Shown piece after piece: positions 1 to 9,599 of a stretch of 64,000 nt of DNA. The DNA is from Bathynomus jamesi. Taxonomy: Eukaryota > Arthropoda > Malacostraca > Isopoda > Cirolanidae. A program made the translations under genes and the position numbers. Location of the stretch: the NCBI GenBank assembly GCA_023014485.1, contig JAJOZX010005804.1, positions 124,001 to 188,000 on the forward strand, read 5' to 3'. Under the pieces are notes generated by a model. The model was not told the DNA's origin. It did no database searches and worked only from the letters and a program-made list of their open reading frames with translations. Position 1 is the stretch's first letter. Each line of letters opens with the position of its first letter.

Positions 1-487
1 GCTCTCTCGTGTACTGCGACTAATGCTACGCCTCATGAGTGCCTCTTCGCGTTCCCTCGCAACACCTCTAACAGGCAGAGTGTACCATTGTGGCTAATGA
101 CCCCTGGCCTAGTCCTTCTCAGAAGGCAGAGAAGAACCAAAGATGAACCACCCATCCAGGAAGTCAAATTAATAACGGCCAACCCTCAATTCGCTCATGT
201 CCATTTCCCTAATGGCTGTGAAGACACTGTCTCCATTTGAGATCTTGTGCCCTCAGCTGATTCCCCACTAAATTCCCCTCGACTCTCCTGATCAAACAGC
301 GCCCATTCCTGTAGTCCCTGAATTACCCCTTGTAACCCCCGATCATAATGTGACCATAAATGAATGACCCTCATCGCCCCAGCAGCCGCCTGAACTTGAG
401 ACGAGTACGCCTTTGACCCCTACTCCAACAATGCTCCCTCGCCAATCGAGCCATGTTCGTAAACCCGTTGATAGACTAAATTTATAG
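1..487 (+). pseudogene. Ty3/gypsy pol, C-terminal end of integrase (truncated by window start)
   Basis: Reading frame 1 from base 1 gives a stretch beginning ALSCTATNATPHECLF. It aligns with the end of the complete gypsy integrase at about 33170-33690 in this window (LLCTSTNCTPHERLF). Further matches are NPQFAHVHFPNGCEDTVS against NPHYAHIRLANGKESTVS, and the final RQSSHVRKPVDRLNL against RRSQRVRRQPNRLNL. This is the integrase tail that follows the catalytic core. At least one in-frame stop lies at 238-240, and the spacer after it is degenerate. The natural stop is at 485-487, just before a purine-rich tract and an LTR. The catalytic domains would lie upstream, outside the window. It belongs to the same clade as the 29.8-33.9 kb element but is clearly diverged. 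Confidence 0.85.
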
Positions 488-553
488 AACTATATGTTGG
501 GTTTTTATGAATACTTTAGCATTGTGTATATTCTTTTATTGAGGGGGGGCAAG

Positions 554-736
554 TGTAATGTATCTTTATATTGGGGTATTCATACTGATGTCAAATGTTC
601 CATTAGTTTTAATTACAATTGTTGTTTGTCTGAATGTTGCATTTTCAATTGCTGATTATAATTGTTGTTGTTGTTTCAGGTGTGTTGAATTTTTGCTGAA
701 TAAAGCTTGGTCTCAAAGTTTTATTTCCTCATAACA
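554..736 (+). repeat. 3' LTR of the truncated gypsy element
   Basis: A 183-bp segment runs from TGTAATG to CATAACA, with canonical TG...CA ends. It lies just after a polypurine tract (GAGGGGGGGCAAG, 541-553), where second-strand priming occurs in LTR elements. An AATAAA polyadenylation signal lies about 40 bp before its end. Its size and organisation match the 170-bp LTR of the gypsy element at 29820-33917, although the sequence differs. The 5' LTR lies outside the window, so neither pairing nor TSD can be checked. Confidence 0.75.
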
Positions 737-961
737 CCCACCTTACTGAGTCTAACTCCCTAAATTTACTATAGTCACCCTTTGAGAAGCAAAAAAATTC
801 AAAATTCTTACACCTTTTTTTTCCCTTAATTTATACTTGTACAATTAAATCAAACCTTTTCAGATATGGAAACCTTCAAAAAGCAGCCCAAAAGAAAGCC
901 CCTATATCAGGGTTGGTTGATTTAAATCAAATGATTAAAAAAAATAATAAATAACTGATTT
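737..961. other. intergenic spacer with one hAT-like terminus
   Basis: No gene is visible. Near 909 there is CAGGGTTGGTTGATTTAAAT followed by palindromic TGATTTAAATCA sequence. It has the look of one terminus of a small hAT-type element. I could not find a matching opposite end beyond the LINE, so it may be a half element. Confidence 0.35.
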
Positions 962-1119
962 AAATCAGTATATATTTTTTTTTTGTATTGGGGTGTTTAC
1001 CGCCATCTCCCGCTATACGTTAGTGGATATCATGGTGAGGCGGAATATAAGAAAGAGAAACGGAGACGGGGGAAAAGCACTAGAAGTGGGAGAACAGCGG
1101 ACAATGGGTGAGAAGTCAC

Positions 1120-1558
1120 CTAAAGCTCAGATAGGATGCGAGAGTGGGAGAGGAAGAGAAAAAGATGGTCAAGCGAGAAGAGAGGGCTCTCAGCGAGCAT
1201 AAGACGTAAACGATCGGGGAGGGGGAAATCAGAAAGGAACGGGAAGGCGCGACGACGTACTGATGACAGGGTGGGGCATTCCACAAGGATGTGAGAGATG
1301 GTGAGGGGCGACTGGCAGGAGGCGCAATGAGGAGCCTCCTGCCGGAACATAAGGTAGCCATGTGTGAGGCGCGTATGGCCGATGCGAAGCCGCGCAAGGA
1401 CGACCTCTTTGTGTCGGGAGCGGTGGAAAGAGGACGCCCAATATGACAGGTGGGGGCGTATGGACCAGAGTTTATTTCCGGTGGCATCGTCCCAGGACTG
1501 TTGCCATACGCGGTCGTAGAATGAACGAAAGACCTGCACATAGTCAGAGAAGGGGAGC
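1120..1558 (-). pseudogene. LINE ORF2 C-terminal domain (fragment beyond the BEL-1 insertion)
   Basis: The minus-strand reading has a tryptophan-rich stretch (VWQQSWDDATGNKLW), then LARLRIGHTRLTHGYLM and a CX2C...H...C segment (CASCQSPLTISHILVEC). This is the typical region after RNase H in I/Jockey-group LINEs, including the C-terminal zinc-binding motif. It continues the RNase H reading that stops at 9600 on the other side of BEL-1, so the two pieces are one protein. The 3' UTR occupies 974-1119. Confidence 0.85.
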
Positions 1559-2323
1559 TGTGAAACTATATAGGGCTATGGGTTGATTGCCTGTGCCCTC
1601 ATCCGTTGGAAATTTCCAACAGACTTCAGTGGAGGGTTACCGACAAAAGCCCTATGCTTTTTCGTTAGAGAGTTATAATATGTAGGTCTTTAAAGGACCT
1701 CTTTATATTTATATTGATTACGGTAATTCTAGCGTCGGGATTGGGACCTTATATTAATGAAAAAATTTGCTCACCTTATTTTTGCTGGGTCTTTGTTTGT
1801 TTCGATGTAGGGCGTGACGGTCATTTTCGGTGTAGGGTGCCACGATGGGGTTACGCGCGAATTTACTTAAGGTAATTAATATAGGCAGTCACTATATAAA
1901 CCCCTGAAGGAATAGGCCTATCCTTTTATAGTCATTAGGTTTTATATTATAAGGAATTCACTCAGGACTTGAGGGAAAATTAGACACGTCTTCCCGTTTA
2001 AAGCGTTCGCTGGAATAAACAGCCCTGAGAGCCGTTCCTTGGTTCGCTTGTATTATTTGCCGATCTAGCAAATTTTGTTTGTCTACTTCTTGGTAGACTA
2101 AACAATAAATTGGGTTTTCTTGTTGCTATGTGAGGCTGATTCATACATACAGGTTCTTTGTACGTATGGCAATTCAATTATTTCATTCCCAATAGGCTAT
2201 GTCGCCAATCCCGAGGCAATTTTGTATAGATATTTAATTCAATTAATTAATAATTTATATTTAATTATGAAATAAATGTACCACATATGATACCATGTTG
2301 TGAGCGCGTATAGTTTTTCCATA
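1559..2323 (-). repeat. BEL-1 3' LTR
   Basis: Pairs with 8828-9594. Differences are small, for example near 1735-1765 and at single bases such as GCGTATAG versus GCTTATAG near the end. The end abutting the interior follows a C-rich tract on the element's strand (CCCCCCCCAG, seen as G-rich on plus at 2327-2336), not a polypurine tract. Confidence 0.93.
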
Positions 2324-2595
2324 TACTGGGGGGGGCCGGAGAAAAATTTGTATGTTATAGATCAAATTTTTTGACAAACTGTGTAAAACATGTAAAAAAT
2401 GGATCAAAAGAATGAAGTAGAAATTTAGGAAGAGAGAGGTTACTCAAGACCTATTCAAATATGAAAGTTCAAGAGGCCAACTTCTCAAGTTTAGTTAAAG
2501 TTATGTCAATCAGTTTGACTCCCTTTAGGTATAGGAAATTTATGGGATTAAAGTAAAGTTATTAAGCATTTTAACTTTGCTCAGTTTGTGTAAGT

Positions 2596-3084
2596 TTATA
2601 AGTCACCAGTCTTAATTTTTTCTTGTAAAAGTTTTCTGGCTTTCAAAGCAGTCTTTCTTTGAGGCCTGTCTGGTTTAGTCTGAGTTACATCAGGCACATT
2701 GAGAGATTCCTCCCCAATAGTATCCTGATCCATCCTTTGGGGTAATGGTTCTAATTTAGCCCCACACTCCAAAGGATATAGTAATGTGATATCTCTGGTG
2801 GTTTCACCAGTTGCTGTTTTCAGTTTTACAACCCTGGTAACTTCGTCTTCACCAGTTTTGAGTTCCAAGACTTTTCCCATTGACCAATGTTGTCTTGGTG
2901 TCTTGTCATGTATCAACACAATGTCCCCAATTTTGACTGAATCATTCCAACTTTGTTTTGTTAATTGTTTATGTCTTTCTCTAAGACTTGTTAAGTATTC
3001 TTCTCTCCATTTTGTTATAAATTGAGTTTGATTTGTGTCAAATGTTGGTATTTTGTGTTGAGTTCTTTGTGTCCTATTTCCCAA
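2596..3084 (-). pseudogene. BEL-1 pol C-terminal tail (post-integrase domain), frame-shifted from pol
   Basis: The 162-residue frame contains WREEYLTSLRERHKQ, then GDIVLIHDKTPRQHWSMGKV, and ends LQEKIKTGDL. This is the conserved domain that follows integrase in BEL/Pao elements (DUF5641-like, thought to be a chromatin or DNA-binding tail). BEL-2 and BEL-3 end the same way (QQKIDAGEL). It overlaps the end of the main pol frame by about 70 bp in a different frame. The homologous join falls near 3020-3080, so one indel separates it from pol. An assembly error would look the same. Confidence 0.8.
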
Positions 3085-5978
3085 TCTGGATCCTCTGTAC
3101 TGTTATGTTCAGATTCTGGTAACATGTTTACTGTTTCTCCCTTAATTAGGTGGTTTGGTGTGAGAGGTTCTGGCTCATTAATACCATCTCCCACATAAGT
3201 TAATGGTCTGTTGTTGACAACATTTTCAATTTCTGACAGAATAGTCATGAGTTCAAAAAGTTGTAGATGTTTTGTCCCAATAGTCTTTTTAAGGCAGTTC
3301 TTTACAGTTTGTATGTTTCTTTCCCAAATTGAACCATACCATGGTGTATTAACAGGAATGTACTTCCAGGTTATGTTGTGTTTGGTTAAATGAGTTTGTA
3401 CTGTTTCACTGTCACAAATCTGATGAATAATTCTTTCACCAGATTTGAAGTATGTGGCATTGTCTGACCATATAGTTTTGGGTACAGAATTGTGTGCACA
3501 AAATCGTCTGAAAGCAGCAATAAAAGCTTCTGCTGTCAGATCTTCTACTATGTCTAGACATATGGCACGTGTGGCAGCACAGGTGAAGAGTACAATGTAC
3601 ACTTTGTATTCCTTTGAATCCATTTTGTCTCCAAAACTCACATTTACCGCTCCAGTGTAGTCAATACCCGTGGTTTCAAATGGCCGAGTAAATGTTACTC
3701 GTTCCACAGGTAGGTCTGGAGGGCTTGGGGTCTTAAAGGGTCGTGAATGGATACGTTTACAAGGAATGCATGTGTTTAAAATTTTCTTTGTTTCAGTTCT
3801 ACCCTTTGGTAGCCAGTAAGTTTTTCTCAGCTCTGTCAGGGTTTGTGGGACTCCCATGTGGTGTATTTTGTTGTGGGTATCCCTGATGATGAGTTTTGTG
3901 AAGTGATTTCTCCTTGGAAGAAGAATTGGGTGCTTAGAGTTGTAAGTCAAAGTTGACTTGTTAAGCCTTCCTTTACACCTTATCAGACCCTCTGTATCCA
4001 GGTACAGATTTAGATCCATGACAAGTGAAGGAATACCTTTGTTTAATGTGCTACTGGACCTAAGATACTTCAACTCCTTGTCAAATTCTGAAGCTTGTAT
4101 CTGTTTGAGCCAGTATTTTGTTGCAGTTTCTGTTAAGTTAGAAAAGGCTTTCTGAGGACAGTGTTTGAGAAGGTAGCTATTGACAAACTTGCAGCAATAG
4201 ACTGTAATTCTCAAGAGTTTGTTTAGGTCTGAATAAAGGTGATAGTCAAATATAGGTTTGTCCTCAGTGATCTTTTCAGTTGTTGTAGAGTTGAGTGTGA
4301 GGTTAACTACTTTGGCTGGCCAAAGATCCTCACATGTTAGCCATTCGGGCCCTTCATACCAGATTTTATTTGTTTTCAACAGCTTGTAAGAGAGCCCTCT
4401 TGTCAAAAAGTCTGCAGGATTCTCCTTTGTTTTTATGTACCTAAATTTGATACCAAGGTTTGTGTTTGCAGTTTTGATTTCTGTTAGTCTGTTTTTCACA
4501 AATATATTTTTGCAAGAAGTTGTATCTGTGTTGGTCACCCATGTTAGACAAATTTGACTGTCTGTCCATAAGTAAATGTTTGTTATGTCAACTTCTTTAT
4601 ACACTTGTGAAAGAAAGTTTGCTGTTTTAACTCCCAATGAGACAGCTAATAATTCAAGTTGTGGTACAGTTTTCTTTTGGTTTAAGGGTGCCACTTTTGC
4701 CTTTGAATAAACCAAGTTACTTTCATTTTCACTTGTTAAATAGGCACAACACCCATAAGCTTGTGTGCTGGCATCTGTAAAAATGTGTAGTGTTTGCGAT
4801 TTCAATCTGTAGCCAGCACATCTTGGTACGTAGATGTCTTGAACTTTGTTCAAGTCTGTGGCTAATTTTTTCCAATGAAGTTGGTCTTCCACTGAAAGTG
4901 GTTCATCCCAATCAATTTTCTTTTTCCATAAGTCTTGCAAAAGGATTTTGGATCTTATGGTTGCTGGTAAATATAATCCAATGGGGTCAAAAATTTTGGA
5001 TGATTCTGAAAGCACTTGTCTTTTTGTATTGGCATTTGGATTTAAGTTATAACTCTTTGTGCAAAGAGTGTCATCGTGTTCAGAATTCTGTTTTAAAAAC
5101 CAAAGCATTCCAAGTGTTTTCGTGTAATTGTTTGGTTCAATGTTCCCATTGTTGTCTTTTGTTATTTGTTCATTTAATTTAGGAGAATTAGAAACCCATT
5201 CTCTCAATCCAAAATTTCCTTGCTTCATTATGGGTTGTGACATTTGGTAAATTTCAAGCAATTCCTCTTCAGTTACAGTGGAACCAATGAGGTTATCCAC
5301 ATAAAAGTTTTGTTTTAAAAACTGAACTGTTAAGTCCTCTTGAAATAAGTTTAGGTGGTTTCTAATTGTTAAAGCAAGAATACTTGGAGAGCAATTTGCT
5401 CCAAAAATAATTACTTTAAATCTGTAGGTTTTGAAACCTTTGTTAAGGTCATGTGGATCATTCAACCACAAAAACCTGAGATGATTTTTATCATACTCAA
5501 GCTTCAAATTTATACAGAGGAATGCTTTTTCTATGTCACTTTGTACTGCATAATTGTCTAAACGGAAGCAAAGGAGAATTTTTACAAGATCTGAGACAAG
5601 GTTTGGGCCTTCCATGAGACAATCATTTAAACTAACAGAATTTGTGTCTTTTAAACTACAGTTGTATACTACTCTTAGTTTAGTTGTGGATGAGTCTTCT
5701 CTGTAAACTCCCCTGTGTGTTAAATAATGACAACCTCGTTTTTTAAAGGGTTCATCAGTAACTTCTTCAATGAAGCCCCTTTCTATTTGTTCCTTGAATA
5801 TGTTGTTGTATTGTTCTAAAAGATTGTCATTTTTTAGTTTTCTGTAATTTTTATACAGATGTGCCTTAGCTACTTTCAAATTGTCCATTATTTCTGGACA
5901 AGGTGTTTTCCAAGGCAGCTCCACATAGTATTGATTGTCTCTGTGTTGTAATGTATCCTTAAATTGTTCTGTCATCAA
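3015..5978 (-). CDS. pol: BEL-1 pol: reverse transcriptase, RNase H, integrase
   Basis: The 987-residue open frame carries BEL/Pao Pol domains in order. RT comes first, with an SDIEKAFL motif and the polymerase box YVDN at residues 226-229 (usual form YVDD). RNase H has its catalytic TDAS at about residue 401 and ELL and TDS further on. Integrase has an HPILLP...H...C-x2-C zinc domain, then D (GIDYTG, about 773), D (WSDN, about 838) and E (WERN, about 882). It would copy the element RNA into DNA and insert it. Pol is in the same frame as gag-protease upstream and separated from it only by a TGA at 6030-6032. The C-terminal tail has slipped into another frame (2596-3084). Confidence 0.92.
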   Translation of the reverse strand: MMTEQFKDTLQHRDNQYYVELPWKTPCPEIMDNLKVAKAHLYKNYRKLKNDNLLEQYNNIFKEQIERGFIEEVTDEPFKKRGCHYLTHRGVYREDSSTTKLRVVYNCSLKDTNSVSLNDCLMEGPNLVSDLVKILLCFRLDNYAVQSDIEKAFLCINLKLEYDKNHLRFLWLNDPHDLNKGFKTYRFKVIIFGANCSPSILALTIRNHLNLFQEDLTVQFLKQNFYVDNLIGSTVTEEELLEIYQMSQPIMKQGNFGLREWVSNSPKLNEQITKDNNGNIEPNNYTKTLGMLWFLKQNSEHDDTLCTKSYNLNPNANTKRQVLSESSKIFDPIGLYLPATIRSKILLQDLWKKKIDWDEPLSVEDQLHWKKLATDLNKVQDIYVPRCAGYRLKSQTLHIFTDASTQAYGCCAYLTSENESNLVYSKAKVAPLNQKKTVPQLELLAVSLGVKTANFLSQVYKEVDITNIYLWTDSQICLTWVTNTDTTSCKNIFVKNRLTEIKTANTNLGIKFRYIKTKENPADFLTRGLSYKLLKTNKIWYEGPEWLTCEDLWPAKVVNLTLNSTTTEKITEDKPIFDYHLYSDLNKLLRITVYCCKFVNSYLLKHCPQKAFSNLTETATKYWLKQIQASEFDKELKYLRSSSTLNKGIPSLVMDLNLYLDTEGLIRCKGRLNKSTLTYNSKHPILLPRRNHFTKLIIRDTHNKIHHMGVPQTLTELRKTYWLPKGRTETKKILNTCIPCKRIHSRPFKTPSPPDLPVERVTFTRPFETTGIDYTGAVNVSFGDKMDSKEYKVYIVLFTCAATRAICLDIVEDLTAEAFIAAFRRFCAHNSVPKTIWSDNATYFKSGERIIHQICDSETVQTHLTKHNITWKYIPVNTPWYGSIWERNIQTVKNCLKKTIGTKHLQLFELMTILSEIENVVNNRPLTYVGDGINEPEPLTPNHLIKGETVNMLPESEHNSTEDPDWEIGHKELNTKYQHLTQIKLNL

Positions 5979-6029
5979 TTGGTCTTCATGTGTAATAGTA
6001 CTGTCCTTTATGCCAACTGATTCTAATAG

Positions 6030-8240
6030 TCACAACTGCTGTAACCCTTCATCCAATGTGGAATCATTTTCATTCAAATGATGTGGGATTATGACAGTGT
6101 TTTTGTAGTTCGAGTTTGTCACATAGTCAGAAATTTGTGACTGTGGTGATTTTGTTTTGCGTAAATTTTGTTCATGTTCTGTGTTTTCTGTGTCAGTAGT
6201 AAGATGGTATTTAGTTATGTCACCCAAAAGAGCAATACCTGTGGGAGTTTGTATGGCTATTCCATCTCCAATTTTAATGATGCCTCTATGGACCAGATGA
6301 AGATAGTCAGCCCCCATGAGCATATGTATATCATCAACTACATCTGCATTAAGGGTTTTATCAGCTATCGTGTATTTATTTTGAAGTTGGAGCAAAGCTT
6401 GTTTTAACCCAGCTATTTGTATTTTTTCTTGTTCTACTTTGTCCACAACAACAACCTTAAGGGTTTCAAATGTTTCATCAAGAGTTAAAGTTATATTTGC
6501 AGTTTTAAAACTGGCTTGTACTGGGTTTTTATTGATAAATGATGAAATAGAGAGATCTTCATCTCCTTGTTGGTTTTGAAGTCCCAATTTTTCTATCAGT
6601 TGTTTAGTTACAAATGTTTGTTGTGAGCAGGTATCTAAAAGACACCTAACCTGTACTATTTGTCCTCTTTTGTTTTGGATTTCCAAAGTTGTGGTTGGTA
6701 AAAGAATTTTTGAATTGTGGTTAATGCTAGATGAACTGATATGTCCATTCATAGCATTTTTGGTTTGTTTCTGTTTGTTTTGGTTTGATTTGGGTGTTTG
6801 TTCATAATGTTTGTCAGTTTTTCCAATGTCTGTGTGTGTATTACACATAGGGGTAACATGGTCAAAACTGTTGCAAAACTTACAATTGTATATCAAATTT
6901 GATTTGCAATTTGACTTTTGGTGCCCTGATCCAGTGCATTTTTTGCATAAGTTTAGTTGTTCACAACGTTTTGACCTTGCTGTAAAGTCTTTGTATTTGG
7001 GACAATTTGTAGAATTATGTTCACTGCTAAAACAAAATTTGCATGGTGTGGGATTATACTCAAAAGTAGCTACATTAAAGTTTTGCAGAGTAGGAGTCTT
7101 TGAGTCTTTTTCTGTCACTTTATTTTCTGCAAATTGAGTTTTGCGGTTGTGTTTTGATGTAACTGGTAAGTGTTGAAATCTTTTGTTAGGTTTTTGGTTT
7201 TCTGCATTGTTGGTTTTTTCTTGTTCTGTGTTAAATTTTGGGAGTGTGTAACTTGATTTGTAAAGTGCTAGTACAGTTGGGAAATCTTCTCTTAGTTTAT
7301 TAAGGCTAGGGTATATGTCAGTTGTCCTCTGATGAAATATCTCTTTGACTTTAGAAGGGAGCTTTTCAAAAACAACAGCTTGAATGATCCAAGCTGTTTC
7401 TGCAATGTTTAAATTATTGTTTTTAAGTTGTCCCATGAGACATTCAAACTCACAGTAAAAATCAAAGAGGTCACCATAGTTGTCTTTTGGGGTTCGCATG
7501 TTCATTACTTTAAGAGCCAAATCATGTATAATTTCATCCTTATTCATGTAATTTCTGTTAAGTAATTCTATTGCTACAGAATAAGAAGCACCTATGGCTG
7601 GTAGTGATTCCACTAATCTTAAGGCTGGGCCTTTCAGATAGTTCACTAAATAACTAAATTTATCAACATCTGTAATGTAGTTTTTATTACCTATAAGGCT
7701 ATGAAATTTTTCAATAAAAGATTGAAATTTGGCTCTGTCACCCTCAAAAGTGGGTACTGCAAGTGTAGGCAATTTTGATTTTAGTTCATTGCCCTCAGCC
7801 ACATTGGGAGGGCTAAATGAAGCATTTCTTGTAGCTTCTAAGAAGCTTTCGTATGTGTCTTCTTTTTTGCACTCATCAAGTTGGTTTTGAATTTCAGAAA
7901 TATAGTTGTTAATTTTTGTAATGTAATTTTCATTGTCAAGTAGGAGAGTAGAATACTCATCATCTGTTAGTTCAATTGTGTCATCAATTTCTGTAATTAT
8001 GTCTTCATCTAGTATGAAAATTTCTTGTTTGTAACGAGTAATAGAATTTAATGTTGTTTCAAGATCATATCTTGTAGGTTCCTTTTGTTTGAAATCATTG
8101 TACAGTTTGGTGATGACACCTTTACGTGCTGATTTTTTCCTCATTAATTTTTTGTGATTTTGAGATGGTGCCGTAGCCCCAAGGTCTGTGTTTTTGTTTT
8201 CTTGGTCTGGGTTTCTTACCCTTTTGTCCAAGTCTTCCAT
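6030..8240 (-). CDS. gag: BEL-1 gag and aspartic protease
   Basis: The 736-residue frame starts MEDLDKRV at 8240. A charged N-terminus is followed by the DUF1759-type gag core (about residues 165-330, with FQSFIEKFHSLIGNKNYI and KDEIIHDLALKV). Three zinc knuckles follow from about residue 400 (CKFCFSSEHNSTNC, CKKCTGSGHQKSNC, CKFCNSFDHVTPMC). Then comes a DUF1758-type aspartic protease with its active-site region LLDTCSQQ at about residue 534. Retropepsins normally have D-T/S-G there; here the third position is C. BEL-3 has LIDCGSQQ, so both copies look altered in different ways. The frame ends at a TGA where BEL-3 has TGG (Trp), so gag and pol were one long frame in the ancestor. Confidence 0.9.
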   Translation of the reverse strand: MEDLDKRVRNPDQENKNTDLGATAPSQNHKKLMRKKSARKGVITKLYNDFKQKEPTRYDLETTLNSITRYKQEIFILDEDIITEIDDTIELTDDEYSTLLLDNENYITKINNYISEIQNQLDECKKEDTYESFLEATRNASFSPPNVAEGNELKSKLPTLAVPTFEGDRAKFQSFIEKFHSLIGNKNYITDVDKFSYLVNYLKGPALRLVESLPAIGASYSVAIELLNRNYMNKDEIIHDLALKVMNMRTPKDNYGDLFDFYCEFECLMGQLKNNNLNIAETAWIIQAVVFEKLPSKVKEIFHQRTTDIYPSLNKLREDFPTVLALYKSSYTLPKFNTEQEKTNNAENQKPNKRFQHLPVTSKHNRKTQFAENKVTEKDSKTPTLQNFNVATFEYNPTPCKFCFSSEHNSTNCPKYKDFTARSKRCEQLNLCKKCTGSGHQKSNCKSNLIYNCKFCNSFDHVTPMCNTHTDIGKTDKHYEQTPKSNQNKQKQTKNAMNGHISSSSINHNSKILLPTTTLEIQNKRGQIVQVRCLLDTCSQQTFVTKQLIEKLGLQNQQGDEDLSISSFINKNPVQASFKTANITLTLDETFETLKVVVVDKVEQEKIQIAGLKQALLQLQNKYTIADKTLNADVVDDIHMLMGADYLHLVHRGIIKIGDGIAIQTPTGIALLGDITKYHLTTDTENTEHEQNLRKTKSPQSQISDYVTNSNYKNTVIIPHHLNENDSTLDEGLQQL

Positions 8241-8827
8241 AATTGTTGTTAGTGTTAAAGTTCTGAGTTTAATTTTATGATGTTGAGCAAGTTAAATTAC
8301 TGTACAGTAATAAGTTTTTTATATAACCTGCGCCACAGGTTAAATTAAAAATTCACAATGTTTTTAGTTAGGATAGGCCTTGAGTGTAAAGAGTAAGGCC
8401 TACTTTAAGAGGTAGGCCTATTATGTAAGGTAAAGTTAGGTGGGCCTACTAAATAGGCCTATTTGTTGGGCCTACCAAGTAGGCTTATGTTTGGGCCTAT
8501 TATTTTATAGGACCTCAAATGAGTTAAGCCTGTTAAATTAACAAGGCTTAGTTTTGAATTTGAAGAGTAGGACCTATTAAATAGGCTTAATGTTGCGGGC
8601 CTATTATTTTTAGGACCTAAAATAAGTTATGCCTGTTAAATGAACAAGCCTTTGTTTTCGATTAGTGTAAAGGTAAAGGAATCGGTTCCCAGTTGCTTAG
8701 GCCACCATATGAAAAACTATAGTGGGGTTACGGTTGAAATTGGGGTTAGGCCTACTGAGTTAAGCCTAGCCACTGCGTGTCAGTGTAAATTTTAGAGGGG
8801 TTAGTTCCCCATACACAGGGCCACCAT
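8241..8827 (-). promoter_or_regulatory. BEL-1 untranslated leader with primer-binding site
   Basis: No ORF. On the element's strand the 5' LTR is followed after one base by TGGTGGCCCTGTGTATGGGG (ends near 8807). BEL-2 and BEL-3 have TGGTGGTCCGCGTGTGGGG and TGATGGCCCGTGTGGGG at the same place. That conservation and the TGG start mark it as the tRNA primer-binding site. I could not assign the tRNA. The rest of the leader carries degenerate repeats of a GGCCTA motif (about 8380-8640). Confidence 0.7.
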
Positions 8828-9594
8828 TGAAAAAACTATATAGGGCTATGGGTTGATTGCCTGTGCCCTCATCCGTTGGAAATTTCCAACAGACTTCAGT
8901 GGAGGGTTACCGACAAAAGCCCTATGCTTTTTCGTTAGAGAGTTATAATATGTAGGTCTTTAAAGGACCTCTTTATATTTATATTGATTACGGTAATTCT
9001 AGCATCGGGAGTTGGGAAATTATTAATGAAAATGAAATTGCTCACCTTATTTTTGCTGGGTCTTTGTTTGTTTCGATGTAGGGCGTGACGGTCATTTTCG
9101 GTGTAGGGCCGCCACGATGGGTTACGCGCGAATTTACTTAAGGTAATTAATATAGGCAGTCACTATATAAACCCCTGAAGGAATAGGCCTATCCTTTTAT
9201 AGTCATTAGGTTTTATATTATAAGGAATTCACTCAGGACTTGAGGGAAAATTAACACGTCTTCCCGTTTAAAGCGTTCGCTGGAATAAACAGCCCTGAGA
9301 GCCGTTCCTTGGTTCGCTTGTATTATTTGCCGATCTAGCAAATTTTGTTTGTCTACTTTTTTGGTAGACTAAACAATAAATTGGGTTTTCTTGTTGCTAT
9401 GTGAGGCTGATTCATACATACAGGTTCTTTGTACGTATGGCAATTCAATTATTTCATTCCCAATAGGCTATGTCGCCAATCCCGAGGCAATTTTGTATAG
9501 ATATTTAATTCAATTAATTAATAATTTATATTTAATTATGAAATAAATGTACCACATATGATACCATGTTGTGAGCGCTTATAGTTTTTCCATA
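8828..9594 (-). repeat. BEL-1 5' LTR
   Basis: Upstream LTR of BEL-1 on the minus strand, paired with 1559-2323. It starts TATGGAAAAACTATAAGC and ends near TATAGTTTTTTCA. Short inverted ends (GGAAAAACTAT / ATAGTTTTTTC) are visible. The flanking base set GGAGC at 9595-9599 is the right TSD. Confidence 0.92.
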
Positions 9595-9599
9595 GGAGC

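Larger units (their letters stand above)
1559..9594 (-). mobile_element. BEL/Pao retrotransposon BEL-1, nearly intact
   Basis: An 8.0-kb minus-strand element has two LTRs (1559-2323 and about 8828-9594, roughly 98% alike by eye), gag-protease and pol. It is flanked by the 5-bp direct repeat GGAGC (1554-1558 and 9595-9599) and sits inside LINE ORF2. On its own strand the LTR starts TATGG, not TG. BEL-2 and BEL-3 in this window start the same way, so this is a family trait. A TGGTGGCCC-type primer-binding site follows the 5' LTR. The coding region has one nonsense codon between protease and RT and one frame change near the end of pol. Confidence 0.95.
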
